A stretch of DNA of 64,000 nucleotides from Halodesulfovibrio aestuarii (lineage in GTDB: Bacteria; Desulfobacterota; Desulfovibrionia; Desulfovibrionales; Desulfovibrionaceae), in assembly GCF_050571805.1 (NCBI RefSeq), contig NZ_CP192219.1. One strand, written 5' to 3'. The notes under the pieces were generated by a model. It did no database searches, had not been told where the DNA came from, and was given only the letters and a program-made list of their open reading frames with translations. Position 1 is the first letter of the stretch. Every line of letters starts with the position of its first letter. The translations under genes were made by a program, and so were the position numbers. Positions 18,715-26,081 of the stretch are shown piece by piece.

Positions 18715-19133
18715 TGAAATAACTCTCTGTAATGGGTTGTGAGGGAGTCTTTCGAGAACTGTGCACCAAACTCGGTACTTCCGAAGAGAAAGGAGCCTTC
18801 TAGGGCTATCTCTTCGCAGGTAAAGGAAATATCATAGGCTGCTGTGGAATCCGTCAGAGCTGTCTGTACAACTGTAGTTGTGGCACAGCCTGAGAAGGCA
18901 GCTGCACGTAGTAGAGGTGATTGTTGAATAGAAAGCAGGAACGCATGTCGAGAGAAATTCATGCATTTTCTAAAATGCAGGCCGCCAGTCTGCGCCATTG
19001 CTTCCAGAGCAAGATAGGCAGGAGCGTTTATAAACTTTTTTTCAGCCGTAAGCGTCTTGTCATCATACTGTACGATTCTGTCCAGCATGATGAAGTTGTC
19101 TACGCCAAAGCGGATGGTTTTATCGTATTGCAT
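18696..19133 (-). CDS. Hotdog-fold dehydratase-like protein, keeps catalytic Glu, lacks catalytic His
   Basis: A 145-aa protein related to FabZ/FabA 3-hydroxyacyl-ACP dehydratases. The segment LALEAMAQTGG (Glu44) matches the FabZ active-site helix. The catalytic His that should lie 14 residues earlier in an HFPG motif is replaced: position 30 is Ala and the local sequence is TAEKKFINAPA. Alone it should lack full dehydratase activity. The partner encoded at 21496-21804 has the opposite pattern, so a mixed dimer could rebuild one complete site. It sits between the ketoacyl synthase and bioF. Dehydratase function is inferred. Confidence 0.75.
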   Translation of the reverse strand: MQYDKTIRFGVDNFIMLDRIVQYDDKTLTAEKKFINAPAYLALEAMAQTGGLHFRKCMNFSRHAFLLSIQQSPLLRAAAFSGCATTTVVQTALTDSTAAYDISFTCEEIALEGSFLFGSTEFGAQFSKDSLTTHYRELFQWLQNA

Positions 19134-20366
19134 TTATGACCAGAGGCGCACAACGAGCGCGCTGTTTTGACCACCGAACCCGAAGTTTTCCAGAAGGATG
19201 TTGGTTGGCATATATGTACCGGAAAACTCAGTACGTTCGGTAACAAAGTTGATTTTGTCGGAACAAGGTGTGGTGAGGTTACGTACAGGCGGTACAACAC
19301 CTTTGCTGAGTGATGCGAGAAGAATACTTAGTTCAACGGCTCCGGATGCAGCGGTGCAGTGTCCGATCCAAGATTTAACAGCTGTGACGTAAGGCCGCTT
19401 GTTGTTGGTGTCTGCATAGAACACGCGTTCAATCATGTTTGCTTCCATGCGGTCATTAAGTGGTGTGGAGGTACCATGGGCAGAGATGAGGTCAATATCA
19501 TCAGGTGTCAAATTTGCTTCTGTGAGAGCCGAACGGACAGCTTTTTCTGCATGGACTGCGTCAGGGTGCGGTGCAGTCATGCTATGGGCATCCATTGTTG
19601 CGCCATATCCGCAAATTTCAGCTAGAATATGTGCGCCGCGTTTCTGCGCGTGCTCCAGTGATTCCAGAACAAACATAGCACCGCCTTCACCAGCGATGAA
19701 TCCGCAGCGGTCTGCATCAAACGGTCGGCATGCCTCGTTCGGTTTGCCACCTTTATTCCATATGGCCTGTGCTTTTTTATACGCAAGTAATCCGCCGTGG
19801 GAGATTCGAGAATCACCTCCACCTGCAAATGCAACAGTACGGTATCCATCTTTGATTTTACGAAAGGCCTCTCCAATCGCTTGAGTGGAAGCGGAGCACG
19901 CGGTGCCTATAGTGGAGTTGTCACCTTGAATATGTAAAAACTGGCTGATGGCGCTTGCGGCAGTGTTGGGTAGGTAGCGAAGCATCCATAGGGCTGCAAG
20001 CTCGACACTATCCAGGTTGCCGTTTTTAATATTCGGGAAATCTGAACTGATATCAAAATTAGGGCCGGCACCAGTAAAGAGTCCGGCTTCTGCAAATTCC
20101 TCAATAGGTAGGCTGCAATTTTCAGCGGCACGTATGGCAGCAGCGAGTGCAAATTGGGCTCCCCGGGCGAGATATTTTTTATTCTTCCACCGTCCGGTAG
20201 ATGCTGTGAGAGAAAAGTCTGGAACAGGGCAGACAAAGCACCCTTCAAAGTCGTGAAAAGGAATAAAGTTTGGTGTATTATGACGAACAGTATTCGTGAT
20301 TTCTTCAGGAGTGCTGCCAAGCGGCGTTACATACCCTGCACCTGTTATGACGACTCGATTACGCAT
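19134..20366 (-). CDS. Beta-ketoacyl-ACP synthase (FabF/FabB type) of the biotin cluster
   Basis: A 410-aa elongating condensing enzyme. The Cys-His-His triad is visible: Cys157 in GTACSASTQ, His297 in AHGTSTPLND and His336 in WIGHCTAASGAVE. Triads with two His mark the FabB/FabF class and not FabH. Its place between an ACP-like gene and a dehydratase-like gene in a biotin operon suggests that it extends a dicarboxylate-derived acyl chain to pimeloyl-ACP. Which starter it uses cannot be told from sequence alone. Confidence 0.9.
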   Translation of the reverse strand: MRNRVVITGAGYVTPLGSTPEEITNTVRHNTPNFIPFHDFEGCFVCPVPDFSLTASTGRWKNKKYLARGAQFALAAAIRAAENCSLPIEEFAEAGLFTGAGPNFDISSDFPNIKNGNLDSVELAALWMLRYLPNTAASAISQFLHIQGDNSTIGTACSASTQAIGEAFRKIKDGYRTVAFAGGGDSRISHGGLLAYKKAQAIWNKGGKPNEACRPFDADRCGFIAGEGGAMFVLESLEHAQKRGAHILAEICGYGATMDAHSMTAPHPDAVHAEKAVRSALTEANLTPDDIDLISAHGTSTPLNDRMEANMIERVFYADTNNKRPYVTAVKSWIGHCTAASGAVELSILLASLSKGVVPPVRNLTTPCSDKINFVTERTEFSGTYMPTNILLENFGFGGQNSALVVRLWS

Positions 20367-20375
20367 CTCAGCTTC

Positions 20376-20744
20376 TTACGCACGCTTAGCATATTCAACG
20401 TACGCAACAATATCACGTACCTGAAGAACAGGGCCTTTGTTAATAGTGCTCAACATCTCTTTTATACGGTCAGAAGAAAGGTGCGGATATACGCTCACAA
20501 GGTGAGTTACAGGTTCCAGTCCCTTATCGTTTGCTTCTGCAATGTGTGTGCGGAATGATTTTAAGAACACCGTCTCATCGTGGACAGAGACACCACATTC
20601 TTTTGTAAGCCCCACGCCATACTCCATCAGGTCGATAGACTCCGTTGGGAGGTCACGCATAACGTAAGTTTCTGGGGTGACTTCTTCCGGCTCTACTTCG
20701 AGAACCTCTGTAATAACAGCCTGTACTTGATTAAAAATAGACAT
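20376..20744 (-). CDS. Acyl carrier protein-like protein with long C-terminal region
   Basis: A 122-aa protein whose first half looks like ACP. The putative phosphopantetheine serine is Ser36 in DLPTESIDLMEYGVGL, where the usual DSL is ESI. Standard ACPs have about 77-80 residues; this one has some 40 more, with an unusual segment at about residues 65-105. A dedicated carrier would keep biotin precursors apart from bulk fatty acid synthesis. Function is inferred from motif and context. Confidence 0.75.
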   Translation of the reverse strand: MSIFNQVQAVITEVLEVEPEEVTPETYVMRDLPTESIDLMEYGVGLTKECGVSVHDETVFLKSFRTHIAEANDKGLEPVTHLVSVYPHLSSDRIKEMLSTINKGPVLQVRDIVAYVEYAKRA

Positions 20745-20753
20745 GTGATTTCC

Positions 20754-21503
20754 TTATTTGCACGCGGTTAACCCGCCATCCATGGTAATAGCTGTGCCGT
20801 TTATCATCGTTGCGTTATCACTGAGTAAAAATGCCACGGTGCTGGCAACTTCATCCGGTGTAACCGCGCGCTTCGCCGGGCAGCGTTTAACCGCTTGCGG
20901 GTTACTTTCAATAAAAGTGTTTCCTCTGCCGCTCTGCACATATCCCAGCCGTAGCGAGCATGTTGTAACGCCGCGTCCACCAAGTTCAACTCCAAGATTT
21001 TGATACAGAGCTTCGCCAGCCAGCTTTGATGCAGCATAAAAGCCTTGTCCCGCATTCGGGAGTGCCGCAGCCGTTGAAGAAATAAAAACACAACGTCCAA
21101 AGCGGGTTGCCAGCATCATTCTTGAAATATAGCGTAAGCAAATGGCTCTGCCGGAAATGTTTGTTTCCATATAGTTGGCCACATCAACAGGTTCAGCTCC
21201 TGCGACAAATTCCTCGAAATTACTCTGCATGCAGTCAACAAGGTATTCTGGAGAATCTATGCTTTCTAGTGTGGCATCTGGTTGCATAGTAGCGTTGTGA
21301 GCAACCGCTGCTAAATTGAGTTTTAGTATCGTTGCAGTGGGAAAGGCCGATGAAATGCGTGCAATACCTTTTTCCGAACATGCAGAAAGGGTAAGCCGAA
21401 GCCCTGCATCGGATAATACTTTTGCAACCGCCATCCCCAAGTCAGAAGATGCTCCAAGTACACATGCGTGCTCACCGGAAAAGCGCATGGGAATATTATG
21501 CAT
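20754..21503 (-). CDS. Short-chain dehydrogenase/reductase, FabG-like
   Basis: A 249-aa SDR. The nucleotide site is GASSDLGMA near residue 17. The catalytic residues are Ser143 (ISSTAAALPNAG) and Tyr156/Lys160 (FYAASKLAG), and it ends with the usual TITMDGGLTA. The expected reaction is NADPH reduction of the 3-ketoacyl-ACP made by the neighbouring synthase. I start at 21503 (MHNIPMR) because GGGAGA lies 6-8 nt upstream, not at the earlier in-frame codon at 21527. It overlaps the preceding hotdog gene by 8 bp. Confidence 0.85.
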   Translation of the reverse strand: MHNIPMRFSGEHACVLGASSDLGMAVAKVLSDAGLRLTLSACSEKGIARISSAFPTATILKLNLAAVAHNATMQPDATLESIDSPEYLVDCMQSNFEEFVAGAEPVDVANYMETNISGRAICLRYISRMMLATRFGRCVFISSTAAALPNAGQGFYAASKLAGEALYQNLGVELGGRGVTTCSLRLGYVQSGRGNTFIESNPQAVKRCPAKRAVTPDEVASTVAFLLSDNATMINGTAITMDGGLTACK

Positions 21504-21804
21504 CCCCGTCTCCCTCAGTATGAACAAGTATACGACCCGTTACAGTTTTAGCATTGTTTTTAAACAAGGTGCACGCATAGCCGAACGGCTTTGCTTCAAT
21601 AGAATACGAATACACAGCAGGCGTAATAAACGACTTGAAGCGAAATTTGCTTACGCTCAAAGTTGCCTCGGGTATCAGTTCGCGCAGCACGCTTACAAAG
21701 CTATGGATGATAACCGTTCCCGGAATTACAGGGCTGTCAGGGAAATGATCTGCCAGCGCCGGTTCATCAGCGGGAAATGTGAATGTGCCTGTAATGTTGT
21801 TCAT
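21496..21804 (-). CDS. Small hotdog-fold dehydratase-like protein, keeps catalytic His, lacks catalytic Glu
   Basis: A 102-aa protein with the FabZ-type motif DHFPDSPVIPG (His20). In FabZ the partner acid lies 14 residues after this His; here that position (34) is His, in TVIIHSFVS, so the Glu/Asp is gone. It also has a shortened FabZ-like core (FRFKSFITP). In FabZ dimers the His and the acid of one site come from different subunits, so pairing with the 145-aa protein encoded at 18696-19133 would restore a site. It is the first gene after a 344-bp gap downstream of bioA. Confidence 0.72.
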   Translation of the reverse strand: MNNITGTFTFPADEPALADHFPDSPVIPGTVIIHSFVSVLRELIPEATLSVSKFRFKSFITPAVYSYSIEAKPFGYACTLFKNNAKTVTGRILVHTEGDGDA

Positions 21805-22148
21805 AGTATTTTTGCCTATGGCATGCCTTCGGCGAGTCTCCGACGGGCAAGGGCTCTGCCCTGCACCCGCAAGGGGGACTCCCCCTTGACCGTGATTATG
21901 GATAAGGGGATTGTTCGCGCATTGCCTTAATCTCAGAATGAAGTGTGATTTCGGCAGAGGTTACGCAAGTCGTTTCAGGTTGTAGCAGTACGTCGCTTTA
22001 CGAACTGAGGCATAAGCCGCAAATGTAACTCTGTGACGGACTGAACTCGCTACTAAAAGTTTTTGGAGAGTCCAGATAGCGACAGTGCAACAGGTTCTCT
22101 GGCCGTCGGAAGCATTAAACATACCGCCGGAGGCCTACAAAAATATCC
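21805..22148. other. Gap in the biotin cluster with GC-rich stem-loops
   Basis: 344 bp without a convincing ORF. It holds a stem CAAGGGGG / CCCCCTTG (21870-21877 and 21881-21888), a smaller stem around AGGGC-TCT-GCCCT (about 21850-21862), and GC-rich stretches such as CCGCCGGAGGCC near 22121 that recall the extragenic palindromes common in Desulfovibrio genomes. I found no BirA-box-like site here. It may hold an internal promoter, a partial terminator or an old repeat insertion. Confidence 0.5.
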
Positions 22149-23504
22149 CTATTCAGTCACAGTCTTGATTGCTTCAGTCGTAGCGTTGCACAGCAGGTCA
22201 ATTTCGCTGAGTGTTATGCTGAGCGGTGGCATGAGCACGATGACGTCTCCGAGGTTTCGTATGATGACTCCGTGCTTTCGTGCTTCCATGCAGACTTTGT
22301 GGCCAATTTTTTCTGCGGTTGCGAATGGAGCTTTGGTGGCTTTGTCTTGCACCAGTTCGATGCCGGTCATGACCCCGCGGTTGCGGATTTCTCCGATGTG
22401 TTTAAGCTCCAGCATTGCTGTGAGCCTGTTTTGCAAATGGGCAATTTTAGGCTGAAGCTTTTCCATAACGTTGTTGTTTTCAAAATAATCAAGGTTAGCT
22501 ATGGCTGCTGCACAGGCTAGCGGGTTGCCTGTGTAGGTGTGGCCATGAAAGAACGTTTTGAATTCTTCGTGGTTGCCGAGAAACCCGTTGTAAATCTCTT
22601 CTGACGTGACAGTTGCTGCGAGTGGCAGGTAACCTGCGCTGATGCCTTTGGCGAGGCAGATAATGTCCGGCGTAATATTTTCCTGCTCACAGGCGAACAT
22701 AGTTCCGGTTTTACCGAAGCCTACTGCGACCTCGTCTGCAATGAGAATAATGTTGTGGCGGGTACACAGGTTGCGCACATGCGTGAGGTAGCCTTCCGGA
22801 TGCATAAGCTGCCCTGCTGCACCTTGCACCAGTGGTTCAATAACGAACGCAGCCGCGGTGCTTCCGTGTGCTTCGAGTACGCCTTCTACGTGCTGGAAAC
22901 ATTCGTGGTCGCAATTTGATTTGTCTTTACCGAATGGGCAGCGGTAGCAGTAGGGAGTGATGACTTTTTCACCCTGAAAGAGCATGTGCTTGTAGGTTGC
23001 GTGGAATAAATCCATACCTCCAACGGAAACGGAACCGATGGTGTCGCCGTGATATGCGTTTTGCATTGAGATAAATTTGATGCGGTCAGAGTCACCTTTC
23101 TCTGCCTGCTGCTGGAACTGGAAAGCGATTTTAAGCGCAACTTCGACTGCGGTGGAGCCACTGTCGGAGTAGAAGACACGGGTGAGTCCTGCCGGAAGAA
23201 TATCAACAAGGCGTTTTGCGAGTTCTGTTGCCGGAACGCTGGCAAGGCCGAGCATAGTAGTGTGAGCAATTTTTGCTAACTGTTCCTGTACTGCTTTGTC
23301 TATTTCCGGCACACAGTGACCGTGTACGTTCGTCCATAAGGATGAGACACCGTCTAGATATTGGTTGCCTTCAGTGTCCATGAGCCAGTTGCCTTTACCG
23401 CTTTCAATGATGAGCTGGTCTTGCTGAGTCCATTCTGCCATCTGGGTGAATGGATGCCATACGTTGGTGCGGTCGATATGCTGTAATTCTTGTGTTGTGC
23501 TCAT
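22149..23504 (-). CDS. bioA: Adenosylmethionine-8-amino-7-oxononanoate aminotransferase
   Basis: A 451-aa class III PLP aminotransferase that makes 7,8-diaminopelargonate using S-adenosylmethionine as amino donor. It starts with DRTNVWHPFTQMAEW, a BioA hallmark. It has YHGDTIGSVSVGG, the acid site DEVAVGFGKTG, and the PLP lysine in CLAKGISAGYLPLAAT. It follows bioB by 9 bp and is surely in the same transcript. Confidence 0.96.
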   Translation of the reverse strand: MSTTQELQHIDRTNVWHPFTQMAEWTQQDQLIIESGKGNWLMDTEGNQYLDGVSSLWTNVHGHCVPEIDKAVQEQLAKIAHTTMLGLASVPATELAKRLVDILPAGLTRVFYSDSGSTAVEVALKIAFQFQQQAEKGDSDRIKFISMQNAYHGDTIGSVSVGGMDLFHATYKHMLFQGEKVITPYCYRCPFGKDKSNCDHECFQHVEGVLEAHGSTAAAFVIEPLVQGAAGQLMHPEGYLTHVRNLCTRHNIILIADEVAVGFGKTGTMFACEQENITPDIICLAKGISAGYLPLAATVTSEEIYNGFLGNHEEFKTFFHGHTYTGNPLACAAAIANLDYFENNNVMEKLQPKIAHLQNRLTAMLELKHIGEIRNRGVMTGIELVQDKATKAPFATAEKIGHKVCMEARKHGVIIRNLGDVIVLMPPLSITLSEIDLLCNATTEAIKTVTE

Positions 23505-23513
23505 GTGTGCTCC

Positions 23514-24494
23514 TTATAACACGCCCATACAGGAAAGCATGCTGATGTCGTCTGTTATGTTGCGTCCGCTTGTGGTCAGGTAGTTGCCGATCATAAGACC
23601 GTTGGCACCTGCCATAGGGATAAGAGATTGAAATTCGCCAAGGGTGTTTTCGCGACCGCCTGCAATCAGAATGTCCTGCGTTGGAAGAATAAATCTATAG
23701 ACTGCAATGGCGCGCAGCGCTTCGGAAGGAGCAAGGAGTGGCTGGTTTTCAAGGCGTGTACCTTTGACCGGAGTCAGAAAATTCATAGGAATAGATGGAA
23801 CTTCGAGATCCCGCAGGGTGCAGGCCAGTTCAACCCGTTGGTTGCGGTTTTCACCGAGACCTAATATGCCGCCTGAACAGACTCGGAAGCCGGCTTGAAG
23901 TGCGTTCTGCACGGATATGATATCGTCGTCATATTCGTGCGTACTGCAAATGGCGGAGAAGTGGGAGCGGGCTGTTTCGAGGTTGTGATGATAACTTGAG
24001 AAGCCGGCCTGTCGTAACCTTTGTGCCATGTCGGGTGAAAGTTGGCCGAGGGAACCACAGACTTTAATGCTTGTCTGTGTGGTGATGGCAAGTGCTGCTT
24101 CGCAAACAGTGTCGAGTTCTTTATCAGAGAGAGCCATGCCGCTGGTCACAATGCCGTATCTCTGTGCGCCGCCTGCTTCCAGCTCCTGTGCTCGGGTTAG
24201 CAAAGCTTTGGGATCGATTAATGGATAAATTGGCGCACCCGTGTCATGGTATTTTGACTGTGCACAGAAGGAACAGTTTTCACTGCATTTACCTGATTTG
24301 GCGTTTATAATACCACAGGTAAATGTTGTATTTGTTGTAATCGTGGAGCGAATACGTTGTGCACCGGCAAGAAGATCAAGTGTTGCGCTCTCCGGCAGGT
24401 TTATCAGTATTTCAGCATCATCGCGGCTGATACCTTTTCCTGACTGGACAACCTCTTCGCACAACGCGTACACAGTTGAAGTTATGGTGGTCAT
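23514..24494 (-). CDS. bioB: Biotin synthase
   Basis: A 326-aa radical SAM enzyme that inserts sulfur into dethiobiotin. The radical SAM [4Fe-4S] cysteines are Cys70, Cys74 and Cys77 (KCSENCSFCAQS). Later Cys residues such as VCSGGI would serve the second cluster that donates sulfur. It is the first gene of the minus-strand biotin cluster. The 215 bp before it hold the BirA-box-like operator shared with birA. Confidence 0.96.
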   Translation of the reverse strand: MTTITSTVYALCEEVVQSGKGISRDDAEILINLPESATLDLLAGAQRIRSTITTNTTFTCGIINAKSGKCSENCSFCAQSKYHDTGAPIYPLIDPKALLTRAQELEAGGAQRYGIVTSGMALSDKELDTVCEAALAITTQTSIKVCGSLGQLSPDMAQRLRQAGFSSYHHNLETARSHFSAICSTHEYDDDIISVQNALQAGFRVCSGGILGLGENRNQRVELACTLRDLEVPSIPMNFLTPVKGTRLENQPLLAPSEALRAIAVYRFILPTQDILIAGGRENTLGEFQSLIPMAGANGLMIGNYLTTSGRNITDDISMLSCMGVL

Positions 24495-24663
24495 ATGGTT
24501 TCTCTGGAAAAGATGAAGTAAGTTCTCTGTCTAATATTTATGGGGCATTTTATCAGTATGTTAATTCCACTGGTAAAGTTGTCCCCGCTCATTATGCGGT
24601 CGTTTGAACCGCTGGTCGGATAATTTGATGTCGTTAAGGATGAACTAGCTGAGAGTGTTACTA

Positions 24664-24697
24664 TTGTCAACTTTGATTCATCGTATAAGGTTTACAA
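24664..24697. promoter_or_regulatory. BirA-box-like operator between bioB and birA
   Basis: TTGTCAACT (24664-24672), 16 bp, then GGTTTACAA (24689-24697). The known BirA operator is TTGTAAACC-N(14-16)-GGTTTACAA; the right arm is perfect and the left has two mismatches. It lies 12 bp before the birA start, so birA would be autoregulated. The minus strand reads TTGACA inside the left arm, which could serve as a -35 for the bioB transcript. Confidence 0.82.
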
Positions 24698-24709
24698 TCA
24701 GAGGTATAA

Positions 24710-25696
24710 ATGGCTTCAAAGGGAACTGCAGTTCGTGAAAAGATCTTGGAATTACTGCAAAAAAATACAGATGGATATACGTCCGGAGAGGATTTAAGCC
24801 AGCTGTTTTCCATTTCGCGTGCGGCTGTGTCTAAGCATGTCAGTGTGCTGCGTGGACAGGGACACGAGATTGAAGCTGTTACCCGTAGGGGATACCGTTT
24901 GCTGCGCAAAGCAGAGTTACTTACGGAAGATGTTGTGCGGCAGGGATTGAAGACACAGCTTTTTGGCCAGTGCGGGGTGCATTATCTGCCAAGTGTCGGG
25001 TCGACCAATCTGGAAGCCATGCAACTTGCATTTTCAGGTGCACCGGAAGGAACCGTTGTTGTGGCAGATGAGCAGACAGGTGGCCGTGGCAGACAGGGAC
25101 GCATTTGGCATTCACCAGCCGGCTGTGGTCTATATGTCTCTGTCGTTTTGCGACCGGATATTGCCCCGAATGAAGCACCTATTATTACGTTATTAACCAA
25201 TGTTGCGGCGGCAGAAGCTGTGCACGAGATGACGGGTATTCTTCCTGTTTGTAAATGGCCTAATGATGTTCTCATAGATGGTTGCAAGGTTGCCGGAAAT
25301 CTTACTGAGATATTTCTTTCCGGTGACGTTGTGAGTCATATTATCTCAGGTGCTGGGATTAACGTGCGCCCGTTGCCGAAAAGGCTGGTGGCTGATTTGC
25401 GTACAGCACCGTGCTCCCTTGAAGAAACCGCAGGGAAAAGTATTTCCCGCGTTGAGCTGTTACAGGCATATCTGGTTCGGTATGAGTATTGGTACCTGCT
25501 TGTAAAAGAGCAAGGGTTTGCTCTTTTACTTACCCGTTGGAAAGAACTCACTGATGTCGTTGGTAAAGAACTGACTGTAGAGGTTCGCGGGGAGACTTTT
25601 CAAGGCACGGTGACAGACGTATCCACGGACGGTATGTTGCTTCTGCAAAGCAGCGATGGAGTTGAACATCGTCTGTTCTCTGGTGATATCTTGTAA
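24710..25696 (+). CDS. birA: Biotin-[acetyl-CoA-carboxylase] ligase and biotin operon repressor
   Basis: A 328-aa bifunctional protein. Residues 1-65 form a winged helix (GEDLSQLFSISRAAVSKHVSVLRGQGHEI), so it can bind DNA. The ligase core has the biotinyl-AMP loop GGRGRQGRIWHSPAG and the typical CKWPNDVLIDGCKVAG. A C-terminal SH3-like domain ends the protein. It attaches biotin to carrier proteins and, as biotinyl-AMP complex, represses biotin genes. RBS AGAGGT is 4-8 nt before the ATG. Confidence 0.96.
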   Translation: MASKGTAVREKILELLQKNTDGYTSGEDLSQLFSISRAAVSKHVSVLRGQGHEIEAVTRRGYRLLRKAELLTEDVVRQGLKTQLFGQCGVHYLPSVGSTNLEAMQLAFSGAPEGTVVVADEQTGGRGRQGRIWHSPAGCGLYVSVVLRPDIAPNEAPIITLLTNVAAAEAVHEMTGILPVCKWPNDVLIDGCKVAGNLTEIFLSGDVVSHIISGAGINVRPLPKRLVADLRTAPCSLEETAGKSISRVELLQAYLVRYEYWYLLVKEQGFALLLTRWKELTDVVGKELTVEVRGETFQGTVTDVSTDGMLLLQSSDGVEHRLFSGDIL

Positions 25697-25750
25697 TTGC
25701 GTGGTAACCTTCCCTCCATGAGGTTCTTTTACCTGTTTCGTTATTTCTGA

Positions 25751-25922
25751 CTGTTACAAACTGTGATCGTTTGGACGTTGTAACAGGTGAGCCGGAGCTG
25801 TTTGTCCGGTTATTTATTGCGGGCAACTATTATTCCCATCTTGTAATCTTTTGGACGGAGCCGCTGTTCATATTGATCTCGTATTTAACGTAACAAAAGT
25901 ATGATATGATGGACTGTTACGT
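25751..25922. promoter_or_regulatory. Two TGTTAC/GTAACA inverted repeats upstream of the MATE gene
   Basis: CTGTTACAA (25751-25759) and TTGTAACAG (25778-25786) form a perfect 9-bp inverted repeat with an 18-bp spacer. ACGTAACA (25888-25895) and TGTTACGT (25915-25922) form a second, 8 bp with a 19-bp spacer. Both share the TGTTAC core. The 385-bp region between birA and the exporter gene holds no convincing ORF. GGAC-N6-GTCC followed by T7 (25911-25931) could be a weak terminator. Confidence 0.5.
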
Positions 25923-26081
25923 CCTTTTTTTGTGGCGTTTGGCCATTGTATAGAAATCTTGAAGGCTCCTGCCTGAAAATGCAGTTCTACGTATAAAGTA
26001 GTATTTGCTGGTTCCGGGCTGTACTTTTTCCCCATCCGTATTACTCTTTGCACTTCAACACTTTCACTTGGTAACAAATTG

